Below, one piece after another: positions 35,307 through 49,200 of a DNA stretch of 64,000 nt; the first letter of the stretch is position 1; every line of letters begins with the position of its first letter. The translations under genes and the position numbers were made by a program. Where the stretch lies: contig NC_091023.1 in assembly GCF_041296385.1 (NCBI RefSeq), forward strand, positions 6,324,924 through 6,388,923, written 5' to 3'. The notes beneath the pieces were generated by a model. The model was not told the origin of the DNA. It made no database searches and saw only the letters and a program-made list of their open reading frames with translations. This DNA comes from Aphelocoma coerulescens. Lineage: Eukaryota; Chordata; Aves; Passeriformes; Corvidae.

Positions 35307-38300
35307 TTTATATACTGCATGTTCATTACTTGGGATGATATGTGGAGAGGCTTTTGTGGAAAGTACAGAACTTTCGTGGAAAGAACTTCTTGCCTAAGCA
35401 ATTTGCTTTAAATATTCACATCTGAAAATATTTCCTAGAAACCAGAACTAAGTCCGTTTCCAGAAGACTGTTCCTAACATTTTTTATTTATTTCCATAAT
35501 GTTTTCTGTTATTATTTATGGGTAAAAAGAAATGTCATTATTCATATAAATAGTAATGCATATTTCTTTGGATGTGATTCTTCTTTACTTGGAAAAAAAA
35601 AAAATGTTCACTTACATGTGGTAGCATATTTCAGCTTCCCTGTCCACACTGTACCTGCAAAGCTTCCTCAAAACTTTAGTCACTACAGACTTGGTCTGTT
35701 AAGAAACAAAGACTTGAAGTTCATGGTAGAAAGCTTCAGACTGAATTCTGTTGCCACCCCTGTCCTGGTCATGTACACTTGTACTCACATACATACACCT
35801 GTTGGGTTTAGGCTTGCACATGCTCTTTAAAAAAGAAAATAATGATTGTAACTCTAAATGCAAAGGCAGCTTTAGGTTCACATGGGTATAGCAAGATCTC
35901 CATGTCATTCCTCCACTGGTTGATTTGCTGTGCAAGGAGCAGCACTTCTTTTAGTGACAGCTGTTGTGACTACCTCATCACACATCTAACTAATGCTGCC
36001 AGTGGCTCAAACCCCCACACAGCACACATTGACTCCCCCAGTTCCACCAGCTCCTCCCCTACTTGAAGGCTTTTCACATCTGTTCCTTCCTGCTTGGTTA
36101 CAAACATAGTTTCATGAACAGAGCCAAACCAAACGAGCATGAAATAAAACCCCCTAGTCCAATGTAGTGGCAAACACATGAACCTGAAGGAACAACCCCC
36201 ACCCTTATGGGGGATAAGAGCAGCCCTGATCCCTAAAGCAGTAGTCAGAAACACAGAACCCTGGGGGAAAGCAACCTTTTGGACCTCAGAGCAAGCTGAG
36301 CTCTACCATTCCCCAAACAAACAAGGCAATAAAAAATAATCAAGCCTAACATGCCAGTCAGTTACTTCTTATCAGTACTCACAGGCACAGATAAACCCAA
36401 AGATAACGTGCATCCAGCCTGCAGAGAGGCAGCCCACTGCTCAGGGTGACCCCCATTGCTGCCTGCATCACTGTCCCAGCAATCAGCTGCCACCTTCCTG
36501 AGGGATGAGGCTGATTTAACAATCAAAGCCAAATAGTTTTCATATTCATGCTGAGCTGGATCCTTGCAGTACCTTTTCTAGACAAGGATACTAATCCCAG
36601 CCTTTGAACTGTCTCTTTTCCATACACTTTTGACAAGGATAATGCACAAACTGTGTATTGAGTTCTCCCCCTGAGCTGGCGATTTACATGTGGAGGCTCC
36701 GGTCTGTCAAAGTGAGTGTTTTTGAAGTTGCTACATCTATGTATGAGATTGTACCAAAGAAATCCAGTTCCAATTGGGAACACTGACCCAGCACAGACCT
36801 AAGTATGTGCTGCTGTTTACAGAGTCCTTTTGGTGTTCAAGTGATGAACTATGCTTCTGAGAAGACGTGGACTGTGTATTTACCCTATGTCCTGGTTATA
36901 AAAAAATGCATGAAAATAAAACTCACCAGGATATTCCAGCAAGAATTCCCTCCCCATATCAATGGCCATTTCCATTGAATCCCTCAGTAACTTCAGAATA
37001 TCTGACTAGTTTCCCTGCCAGCAGATAGGGAATCCTTATCAGGTCATTGCTCAGAACTTACCTCTTAACTAACTATACTTCGGTAGACACAAAGATTTTA
37101 CCATTGCGACTTCAGGCTCCTTTTGGAAGAAGAGTTAATAAATCATAGAAGAAAATAGTGCTGGGGCCAAAGAGTTATTTTACATCTCAAAACAGTAGGC
37201 CATGTCAAGAGGGCCTCCACTTTAACTGATAATGCCTGAACAGAGGGAATGGGGATTGCGGGGATTTCGTCAGTACCTTGGGAGGCAGAAAATGCCAAAG
37301 TGTTTAAGAAAACTGATCTCAATTGCTCTCCTGTAGCCTGAGGCAGCTCCATTAGTTTCACTGACATGACTTTGGGCTTACACTGCAATAACAGACTAGA
37401 AGCTCACCTGTAGTTTTATGCTTCCTCTGTTGCTCAGCTTTTTTCCAAGAATGCCTGTTCTTTGTTGTGTTACCCTGCTGTCCTTGGTCTCACAGATAAT
37501 AAAGTAACTTGCACTGTAATTTAATTTAGAGTGCTGGTAGACAGCAGGGTGATGAACATTAAATTTAGGAATTTTTGGCTTCTAGGCTATCTTCCTCAGC
37601 AATAACATACTGCTTAGAAGGGGCTGAGATGTTGACCAGATTAGGCCTTGTTAACACTGTACAAGGAACAAGTTAAAAATGCTTGAGGCATTTCTTCTTC
37701 TCCTGAGCATCTCCTCTGTGTTTTTCCAGTGATCCTGGCCATTGATTTGTCTAGAAACAAACAGGCTGAGGTGTGGAAAAGCTAGTACCTGCCTATGGAC
37801 AGGGTACAGCCAAGCACTGTCTGAGCTCCCTGCCTCTCCACATGGCCTACAGTGCCCCTGCCAGCTCTAAGAGAGCACTAATGATCAGGGCACAGTAACA
37901 ACTTTCATTCCAGATTCCTGGGAGAAATCAGAATTTTGTAAAGGCAACCCTTTCTACTCAAAAGTTCCCTGCTGGATCTTACTCCCTCTGGGCCTCTGAA
38001 CATTCACTGTCCAGGTCAAATCTAGCATGGTCTGATCCCTTCTTTGCTCGGGTGGATAACTGCAGCAGCTTGCTCATTGGCAGGCATTTATATCTCAATC
38101 ATGACACAAGGTACCACCAAGAGAATATTAAAGACATAGAGTGCTAAAAAATAAAAGGAGAAAAAAATCTGAAAACCTGAAAATCATATGAAGAAAAAAG
38201 AAAGCAAACCCAAAGATTTGTTTGGAAACAATTCACCCCCAAGAACTGAGGACTCATTCCCAACATATACAGGTCTTACCTTAAAATCATTAGTTTATTC

Positions 38301-41300
38301 TAAAAAAATGCAGTGGGTGCTAGAGACCTGCTATGGAGCATGTTTTCTACTTGCACTTGGTTTTGCATTTAGACAGTGAAAGGCAAAAGGTTTGAACCAG
38401 CACTGAAAGCTCAGTGGGTCATGGCAGTTGATGAAGCTTCTTTGCTGGGGAACTTCACCCTTTGGGCCAACCAAGGCATTTCATTTGAGAGGCCTTTCAA
38501 AAATGCACCCTGAGGCTGCCAGATTTCTTACCAAGTGGCTTGTGTTGCAGACATTCAAGCCTGTATCTTGTTCACATAAGCAATTTTCCCACTCACTTAT
38601 TTGCAGGCTTCACTGAGAGACTGGGCATGTCCTTCAGCAGCAAATGCTCTATTCCCTGCAGCCTCACTCACCTGGGAAAGCAGTGAAGCTCAGACTTAGA
38701 TTAACTCTGCACATCTGTCCTTCGCTTTCCAAATTTCTTGTCTTCTAGTACAACTATTATCATATTTGTCAGGCTCAGGAAGTATCTGTTTGGCTTGGGA
38801 AAGAATAAAAGGTTAAAAGAAAACATCACTGATGATATTTACAAATAACCAGGGAAATCCCAACCAAAGCATTCATCTCCCAAATAGAAAGAATCAACAC
38901 AGCTACCAGGCATGCAGAAAATTCTACAGAGTTTTCACTATTTTAGTAATAAAAAACAAAAAAGTAAAAAAAAAAAAATTCACTTTATATATTTTATGAA
39001 AGATGTTCACATACAACAAATGGAAAAAAGTATTTACCATGAACAATATCACATCTGTGATCAGTGGTAATGAGAAAAAACTTCAGGAAAGTAAGTCTCA
39101 ACAGAAATAAAAAGGGTTTTATAGAGATTTTTTTATGCTTAATTTCTGTCAAAATGTTTTAGCATTTTTACTGCTACTAAAATCAGTTAAAATTGCCCTT
39201 TGTTCTCTCTGAAGAAGGACAGCAACATGGTCTGAAGAGGAATTTGCAGCACTGTAGATCCTAGGCCAAAGCCCTCTGAGAAGTGAAATAGTTAATTTTG
39301 CTGTGAAAGTGAAGCTCTACAGATAGACAGAGGCAGAAATCACACCCCAGCTCCCTTCACAGCTATTTCCCCACAGTGCAAAGCTGTTTGCATGCTCTTT
39401 CCATCTGCAGCATTTACTGGTGGAAGTCTCACAAAGAAGTAAAAATGTCCTAAGTGGGACCACAAAGTGGTGGAGAATGCCCCTGGCTGACCTTGGTGTG
39501 ACAGGGACACGCAGAGCCCTGTGTGGGCCCCGTTTTGGAGAGAGGACACTGATCTCACACCCGACCTGTGCTGTTTGCTCCTAGATTTGCAACTGGCCAG
39601 TGCAAAGCTACAATTCAGTCAGGTGCTCCAGCTTGCCTTACTCATCCCTGTCCTCATCCTTCCTTCCCTTTCACAACCCTCTGCCTTCAGCTTTTTGGAG
39701 GCACTGAATCCTTTAGCAAAGCTGAGACTTCTCCCTCCATTGGGTTTCTTGCTACTGAGAAAGGTCTACCATAGCAACAAACTAATGTATCAGTGTCTTT
39801 AGTTACTGGGAAATGCAAAGGACGCCTACAACCTCCTTCATTTTGTTTATTCTTATTATTCTGATTTTATACACTGTCACTTCATAAGAATGGCATTTAC
39901 CATTCTTCTAATGTGATTTAAAAAGTTGCTGTGGGACAGTGTTAAAATGAAAAATCTATGAGGAACCAGAAATGTTTCCCAGGAAGAAGAGCTGAATCAG
40001 TGCCATTTGCAGACATCAAACGATGTAAAACCTCACATCTGCTGTAGGCTACAGATTCCTATTAATCCTTCTCTCTATTCCAAGACAAAAAGGGCGTTAG
40101 ACAGGGACTATGTTTGAGAGCAAGCATCAGCAGTTTAGAGCTATAAACAGTGGTGGGCAATTGTTAATCCAAAACTAAGCATTACAAACCCAGGAAATCC
40201 AGTTTAGATTACACTTCAGAGTACACCACAAGAATCCCAACCATTCCTGGGTAAGTATTAACTTTGTAACTACAAGTAAAGCCACCTCCCAGAGCCCAGC
40301 ATTTAACCTGGGCCTGCTTGGCGTGCCATCACTACTGAGACAGTGAAGGACACTGTCTGACACAGCTTTTATCAGTTTAAAGAGGAGCTTAGGAAAGAAA
40401 ACACAAGAAGTTGCAGACAGCAGAGACCTGACTGACTTCATTCATACTGATAGGAAGTGGTGTGGTTTGAAAAAGGTGCAGCTGGAAGGGGGCAGGAAAA
40501 AAAGAACTGTGACTTTTGCCAGACCCAGCTTGGCATAGCAGTAAAACCCCTGCAGGCAGGCTTGTTTCCCTCATGCAGAACAAAATAACTTGGTATTAAT
40601 AACAAACATGCTATTTAGACCTTTTTGTTTGAGCAGTGAAAAGACAGAAGGAAACCTGACGTGTAAAACACTGTTTCACTCAGAGCTCAACTCTTGCTGC
40701 TGCTCCCACCTGCAACTGCACAAAAACCTTGGGGTGGGACCCTGCTGTGTGACAAGGGGTGTTTGTTTCCTTTTGAGATGCCCTGAGGTATCCCACCCAG
40801 CCTCCAATGTGGAATTGAGCAGAGATGGGCTATTCTGGTCCATCTCACTTCTGCCCATCTCTCACAGCAAAAATCTTACAAAAGGAGCCAGATTACACCT
40901 AATTCAAACCCACAGCCCAACACACATTGCCTTATGATTCCTCAGAAAAAACACATGTAGGCTATCAGGAGTGGGAGGAGGTAAAGCAATGGGCTGGACA
41001 CATTTGCATTTGTAACCCACTCCATGCTATAATGGTAAGAAAAAGCTCAACACGACACTCAGCAGCAATAGCAAGACCTTTATTGGCCCTCTCCTTTGCA
41101 ACACAAAATACTGAGGATAGACTAATATGCTACCTTGGTTTGGAACAACAGGGCAGAAACCAGGCAGTATCCCTGAGTCTTATCCCAGATTTCATTTCTG
41201 GACATAATCACACCATTCAAATAATTTTTATGCTCTATGCTATTATGGGTTATTGCTCTCTCAAATTAGCCTGTGTCACTTGCCTGGTGATGCCCACATA

Positions 41301-43320
41301 CACCTGTCACAAAACATCTTTAGAAGATGTCCCAAATCTCTCTCCCACTTTTTGCCAATCAAAAATCCAATCCTGTGGGTAAATACACCCATTCTAACTT
41401 TCAGGCTATCAGGTTGTTTAACTTGAACAACACAGCAGCCAGACTCCCTTACTGAAAACTACTTTGTTTGCATTAGATGAAGCATTTGTTTTTCCAGAAC
41501 TCCACTGCATGCGGCCAAGAATCTTATTCCTGACATTCTCCCCAGTCACATTACAGGTTCACAATCCAGCTCCCACCTCATGTCCTTTAAACACAGATGC
41601 AAAGAGAACCATATAGGTCACAATCTCTCTTATCAAAGTTTTGGCAAAACTGCTTAGGTTACGAAATATTGTTTTCTTGGTTGTATACAAAACGTCAAAA
41701 CAGCAAAGCTTGAATGACATTCTGCCTGGGAGCCAAGAGGAAGGAAGGACTTTGCTGGTCAGCACAAGGACATCTGGAAGTCTTGTGATGTTTTGAGTGT
41801 TAATGGAGACAGCACAAAGAACTCTCGGGCAAGTTTCTCAAATCAAACAAGATGAAGCAGCAGCACCACAAGCCGATTGCAAGTGGCAAACCAGCCATGG
41901 AGCCGCATTGCAGGTGGCCCTCTGGAACAAAGGGGCAGCAGATCAGATGCCTGCAGCTCCAGGATTCTCAACCTCCAGGGAAAAAGTGGGGTTTCAAACA
42001 CAGCTGGAAACAACACATGAAAATTTCATTTCTGTAACAGCTACATTTGCCCCTTGGAGGACTCTTGGGAAATTCTTGTCAGAAGGGTATAACTTCCAAT
42101 GATATAACTTACATTTGGGGTATTACTACACCCACTCTCCATTACAACCACGTTTGCTCAGCCTCTGCTGCATACTTAATCCACCTGAAACCCTGTTCTA
42201 TATCACAGTCAGATGCTGTGGAAATGAGCCCAGTATCCCAGAGGATTAGAGTCTGGAGGATCCAAGTTAATTGCTCTCTCTGGACAGACTCGGACTCCAA
42301 TGGTCAGTGTCCAAATGAGGAATAAGTAACAGGGATGGATCAGCTCTTCAGAAACCAAAGGTCCCATTTTCATGCAAAAAGCATTCACTAGGAAGAACAA
42401 TGAAGGAGAAGTAAAGAAAAGTCAGACAAAGCAACAGAATCCTTATGGTCTGAAGGTTTTTAGGAGGTATCAGCTGCTCCTAAAACTATAAACAAGATTT
42501 CAGAGCTTTTTTGTATTTGCTTTTGCATCCCTAGGTGGGAGTTGATAGATGCAACCAAAAGCAAGTGTCCAATTTGCTTAAACTTTGTTTTTGTCACCTA
42601 GGTCCTATTCACACCCTCAGATGGGAACAAATTTCAACATCTGTTACCAAACTTCTGAAGGACAAAGAAAGAATTTTAAAAAAGGATGAAAGAAAAATGT
42701 CATAAAAAGCAGAACGGTGGCAATGCCAGCAGCTCTTCTTGGCAGGTGCTGGCTGTGAAAGGGGCTCCTTTGGAAGATCTTGGCAGCAGCACCCTGGGCC
42801 CAAGGTGAGTGAGTGCCAGGAAAGGGGTGGTGGAAGACAAGGGAGGGCTAAGGGAGCCCCCTGGCACAGGCACAGAGAACTGACAAGCAATGGGATCACA
42901 AGGGGTGACACCTGCAGCACGGCTACATCCCTGGGGAAAACAGAGGGAAAGTGTCAGGAAAATGTATATACACTGATGGTTCTTTGAATAAATCGTGATA
43001 AATCATTATTGCTTTGCAAATTTTTCCATGCTAACCCCGGGCAACAGAGGACACCTTTTTCTTCTGTTGTTTGCTTGTTGGTTAGGTTTGTTGTTGTTTT
43101 CTTGCTCCACTGACACCAGAGCACACCAAGAGCACATCACATCCAACACCACCATCGTGAAGGGCTCACTGCTGCCCAGCGTTTGACTTCAACCATGTCA
43201 GTCACTTTTACCACATTTTTTGACATGACAAAGGAATGACAACACCACCCTTCATGGTGCCACATATCCCTGAGTGAAATCTGCTGCCTCAGCTCTTTCT
43301 CCTCCCCCTCCTACCACCAT

Positions 43321-43377
43321 GGTGTGACAACTCACCCTTAAGGTGCCTCCTTCCCCTTAAGGGTGGGTCATCACACA
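43321..43377. repeat. Inverted repeat with 23-bp arms and 11-base loop
   Basis: The left arm at 43321-43343 ends in CACCCTTAAGG and the right arm at 43355-43377 begins with CCTTAAGGGTG. The inner 11 bases of each arm pair perfectly. Over 23 positions I count 19 Watson-Crick pairs and one wobble. The loop is TGCCTCCTTCC. It could be a hairpin-forming palindrome, a remnant of a DNA transposon with inverted ends, or a small structured RNA. No family was recognised. Confidence 0.8.
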
Positions 43378-46168
43378 CAGCTGGTTTGTTTGGTTTGAAA
43401 AACAAAACAAAATTTAAAAATACCAAAACAAAACACCACCCTCAAATACTTTCCTAAATACACCACCACATTCAGGATTCCACCTCCACAAGGTGTCCCA
43501 GGGTCCTGTTTTGCAATGATCCAGGAGCCCAGGGGACTGTGAGGGTACTCTCAGCTGCTGTCACACTGTGCCTCAATGCAGCAGCACGAGAGTTTATTTT
43601 AAATATGGACAGCAAAGGATATTTAACTTCTTTCTCCTCAAAGCCATTTGCCAAACTCAGAAACAGTTTTGGTCAGAAAAGCAGTGTTACTTTTAAACAC
43701 TCCCAGTGCCCAAGGAGGATTTTGCATGGAAACACTCATAGCTCCACAGACAAAGTGCTGCCTCTGGGGCCTCATCTCTGTGAGGGAAAAACATGGGTTT
43801 GGACATTAAAATATTAGTTTAAGCTTTTGACACTTACTCTGTGTGTGGGTGAGTGCCAGGACATGGCCACAAGTGAGAGCAAGCCCCCGTGTGACGGGGA
43901 GGGAGGGCGTGCAAGTCCCTGCTGCTGCTCCCGCCTCCCCTCAGCGTTGCCACCCTCAGCCACCAGTCAGCACCTCCATTGCCCAGCTGGGGTGAGCAGC
44001 AGCAGCATGGCCAGGAAACAGAGTGAGGGGGTCCATTGATGAGATAACAACATGATAATTCCAGCAGGAACACCACACGCTCTCTGGCACAGGTGCTAGG
44101 CAGCCCTCGGCCCCACTGGCTGCCTGGGCCTGGAGCCATGATGGCAGCAGTCACCAAGGCCTCCGGTGCAGGCAGCAGACACAGAACCTTCTCACCTGGA
44201 AAACCACTCTTTTTGGCCACACCGATGGATGTAAGCAGTGGCCAGGATACCCCACTACAGCTGCATGGGGCTAAGATTACCCTACCCACAGGTATCACAG
44301 CACACGACTGAACACACTGAGACGTGCAAATATTAGAAGGCCTTAATCAGCTTTACAGCTCCTGCAAACAGCCCTGCACGGTGGTGCCCTTCCAGCAGTC
44401 AGAGTGTAAAAACAGTGGCTGTTAATGAAAATTCCAGGGAAAGAGGCAAACTGAAGATGTAAAGCCCCATCACATCCCTGTATGGTGAGCACAGTGTGCT
44501 GCTCTGGCAGACATGGCGCTGCAAGAACAGCAACACCAGATGAACTCAAGTTGTCAAGGAGATTAATACCAAATATTTACCTTTTAGTGCAATTAGGCAA
44601 CTTCATCAAAAACACTGAATGAAAGCAAAATGCATTTCCTTTGCAAACCTTATTAGAGAATTGTCATGCTTTCCTCTCCCCACTTAACATTTCAACCAGC
44701 CATTTGATATTTGGTGCCATTATAAAGGCAACTTGGTTTGAGTTGGCTTGTTGTTGGCTCACTAACACTAAAATACTAGGTCAGGGAGAAAGAGCAAGGA
44801 TTTCTATCCATGACATCTTAATTGAAACTTCTCTTTAAAGCTGTTATAAAGCACAGAAAGAAATGGTCCAAAAGGCTTATTGCAAACCTGCTTCATGCTT
44901 CAGAAGAGCTCAAGCTACGTTGCAACTGTCTGTACTTCTGCAGCATTCATTTTTCTTGGAGAGAAGGATCAGTTCTAAGCACCTCCTTTCCAAATACAGC
45001 AAAATGCTTCTCAAAGCACTTTGATCAGGCAATTCTTTTTCCCCAGCCTGCTGCTGCCAAGAGAGGAGCCCCTCCTCACAGAGGTCCTCCTCCAGGGACC
45101 TGGATGTCTTCAACTGAAAGGAGAACTGAGACCAAAATAGGGCAGGAGACAGAATATGCTTAATTGACCCTCATTTCCTTTCCAAGTCCTGGGCTCAAGC
45201 CGAGGTGAGACTGACAGCTGTGACCCTTCAAACAGGCAGCTGTCCCAAAATACAACTAAGTGCTTGATAAGGACCTACTTAAGGGCAGTCTCTGCAGCTG
45301 GCATGACAGGGAGGTAGCACGGAGACAGCCAAGGCCCAAGGGCTTGGGATGGGGCTCAGTGCTCATTCCCAACAATCGCCATCCAGCATGACAGAGACAA
45401 ATCCGACAGTCTGACCCAAAACGGCTGCCATTCCCCTGGCCATCCAGACAGGTCCCTGCCGGGGGCTAACCACACTTACCCTGACCCAGAGCCTGACCGG
45501 GGGGACAGTTTCACAACTACCCTGCCCACAAAGGGAAACACAGCATGTTTAAACAGTTCCTGCCAGCGGTGGGGTGGGAATTCACCTGTTTGCTGTTCCC
45601 AGCCACATTCATGGGCTGCCATTCATTGTCTGTCACATTCACACCACAGGTGCTGCGTGTGGTGCCATGGGATTTTTCCAACATTGCTCAATAACTGGGT
45701 GTGCTGTTAGTTTTTAAGGACGAGATTGTGTTAGCCTCTCGTACCTCAGTGGACAGCCTTAGAGGGAGCTGCTGCAACCCTTCAGGGTTTGTGCAGACTG
45801 TGCCACAGCCAAAGGGCCATCAGGGATATGTATAAAGCTCCTTACAGTCCAGGGAGTCTTCAGTACACTGGGGAAGACCAAGGATGGGGAGTGCTTTCTG
45901 AAGTTTGGAGTCAGCATCCAGCCCAGCACAATGAGCCTCCCTCCCGCTCCCTGTCCCCACAGCTGGTCTCACAGCCCTATCTCACTCCAAGGTCTTGCTA
46001 AAGTCATTACAAAACCAAAACCAATCAGCTGCACAACCTGTGACAGGAACATGGGGCTGCCAACCCACACAGCCTCCCCTGCTTCCCTCCCTAGGAGCTG
46101 GGGCTGCAGATGGCCGTGCAAATCCAGCCTGTAGATGTGGGTGTCGCTGCATGGTTTATTCCATCCTG

Positions 46169-46206
46169 GGTTTTTTTTTGTTTTGTTTTGGTTTGGTTTT
46201 TTTTGG
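46169..46206 (+). repeat. T/G-rich low-complexity tract
   Basis: Runs of T interrupted by single or double G (GTTTTGTTTTGGTTTGG type) over about 38 bases. It may be the minus-strand A-rich tail of an old retroposon, but no body was recognised. Confidence 0.7.
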
Positions 46207-49200
46207 ATGTTTATGCAGTGACCTCCAGTGTTTATTCTTAGCTTGTATAACAATAATACAACAGTTTACTAGGCTGCTCCCAAATATTTGACTTACAAAA
46301 TGATCAGTCCATTTGGAGACCAAACTGAACTCAGACAAGTCATAAAATGCTGCCTCAAGTTACTACTTTCAGCCCTTAAAATCCAAACCCACAGCTGTGT
46401 CAGGTCCAAGCCTTTCCCTAAAGGGTAACTCCATTGGCTTGTATTTTCCTACACACCCCCACAGAGACCATTAACATGGTGCTGCTGGTTTAATTGCCAC
46501 AAAGGCTCCTGTACATTCAAAACTACTGAGCTGTAAATCCTTCGTTTCTCAAATCCAGCTTGCTAAATTTCTTTGTGATGTGCATTGCAAAGCCACTGCC
46601 CACCTGCCCACAGGTGCTTCCCAGGACTCCTCAGTTCCATCAGACCCAGCCACACTGCAGGAGAAGGTACCCAAGGGCCAGGGACAGGCTGCACCTCCCA
46701 AAACCTCTGCAGAAAGTATTGCTCTGACAACACTGCTGACACTGGGGCATTTTCAGACTGCAGCTCTGGGTATCCACAGTACATGAGCAAGTCAGCTTAT
46801 AGCTGCTTCTTTGAGTTTTACTTTCAAAAATTTTTGGAGAAGGGAGAATGACGTAGGGGACTGACTGTTGTTCTAGCAGTGGCAACCACATAATGACCAT
46901 CTGAAAAGGGGGAGAAATGAGATGGGGCCTGATCCAAAGCCTTTCCTGTTACTTCACAGAGAACAAGTTACTCCATGAATAACAATTGGGGGAACAGACT
47001 GACATTCTAGAGAAATCTCTTGAAAAGAAGACAAATTTTCATTTCAGAGGTTTTCTTCAACACAAAGTTGTCTTCTTTTTGGAAACTTCTTTCCCCAGTC
47101 AGACCAGGAGAATATTCAATCATTGCATAACGTGATTTCAATTCAAATACATATCTAAAAGTTCAAGTACGAAATTACATACTTGGCCTTTTCACATTAA
47201 TTAATCCAAATGAATAGAGTAACACATTGGCTTTCACTGGAGAACATCTTTGTGCTACTGAGAACAGTTAATTAGAGCTGGCACAAACACCTTCCATATT
47301 CCGCATGAATAATAATATTCCCAGAGCAAATTTTCTCAGCAAACTTAAGGAAACAGCTGATTCTTGATTCTTCAGCCCACCCACTTCTAAGATTTTAATA
47401 AGAGAGAAGGAGTTAAAGTACTGGTAATCGATGAGCAGCCTCTGTGCTCTTCCTGCCCGATGCGCCAGCTCCAGCCCATCCTCTGACGTGACCTGCAACA
47501 CAAGAGGTGCCCAAGCCTGTACAATCAGTCCCAGTGCCAAAGCTGCCTTGCACATTGTATCACCTCTGCAGCATCCTCCTGCTGCCTCCAGCAGGACATT
47601 AGTCACAGCCAGTGACAGATGGGCTCAGGGCAGGGGCTGAGGCTCTGGGATGTGCTGCACCACTGAGGTCTGCTTCAGATCTTCCCCTGAACTGGGGCCT
47701 GTGGGGAAAGCTCTGCCATGTGAGACCCACCTGTGAGCTCTGACAATCGCATAGAAAAGGGAAAAATATATGAAAGGAGACAATGGGGAAGGTCACAGTG
47801 ATCAGCTGAAACTGCTGTGGAGGTAACTCCAACCTAAATCAAGAGATTTTCCTTTCATACAATAGAGACCAAAAGCAGCAGCCATACACGGACACCCATT
47901 TCTGCTCACCACTTGCCTCCTTACCTGCAGACACAGCAAGTCAGAGCCAGCTGGGCTCCTGAGGAAGCAGGTCTAGTCCTCAGGCAGAAAAGCACAAGGG
48001 GTTGTGTACACAGCAGCCAGGAAAAGCAACAGCCAGTGTCACCCTATCCTAAAGTCAGTCTTGTGTTAAAAAATGCCACTCATTAAAAGTATGTGACACA
48101 CAAGGGTGTTCACACTGTCTAACTCAAGAGACTCAGGTATGCAGGAACTCCTAAACTGAGCAGTCAAAGGCATCCTCTAGAGATGTCCTTACCCTCCAGA
48201 AACAAAGACTCCTAAATTAAGTATGACAAATTGGATGGTCCAAACGTTGCTTCAAGCTCCAGCTCCCTTCTCAGTCTCATAGGGCCCTGCTGGCAAGTAA
48301 GGCTGGACACAGTTTTGTAGACATTTTGGTCAACATAAATGTTTCTTTTAACACAAAATGAACAGTGTTTCATTTATTTACATTACCATTTTAATTCAGC
48401 ATTTTTGGATTAAAATTGTTTTGAAACAAGAAGTAATAATTTAATTACTAAATTGTTAAAACAAATGCTTTAGCTTAACATCAGGAAGTTTAGCTGCTTC
48501 CACTCCTTTTTATGCTGTATTTTTTTTTTTTAGCTGGAAATACTCACTAAAGCTCAACCCATATGTATTAGAGACTCTGTTCCCTCACACTGCTTTTTGT
48601 TCATTTAATCCAGAAAACATTCCCTGCGATGGAGCTGCAGCACCTCAATAATTTCACTGGGACGTCAAGAATTGTACTTGCCAAAGGAGCAAGAAACAGG
48701 CATTTACCTGAGATTTGGGAAGCTGTTTTTGTTGATCACATAGCTGTCCAAACATGCCTTTTTTTTCTCTGGGAAGCAGTGACAGCATCCACAGTACTTG
48801 GTCTTATAACATTCCGGGTGGAATTCAGAACGACAGCAGCAAAATGCTTTGGGAACAACTTGCACATCCTAAGGCACATACGTGAGTATGTACAGGAGAA
48901 AGAACAGGCTTCTATTAGCTGGGCATCAGCATAATATAGCAGAGAGCTGTTCATAATGGGCTGCAGTCAATTCCCAGCAGGGACATCTGGAACTTGCTGC
49001 CTGCCCAGATGCATGTGTGACACATGAACAGGATGCAGCCACTGCCCACCAAAAATGGGCTCCCCATGATGCTGGTGCAAAACCAGGTCCTTCATTCTCC
49101 TTTCTGGACCACCTACGTGGTCCGTCATGGCCTGAACACTCCTCATCCCAAGGCTGCAGAGATCCCAAAGGGCTGCACATCATGGGATGCAACTGGAGTG

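Noticed and set aside
38460..38540. GAGGCCTTTCAAAAATGCAC compared with the LTR near 30.5 kb
   Set aside because: The likeness to GAAAGGCCTTCAAAGGTACA is short and does not extend to the rest of the element.
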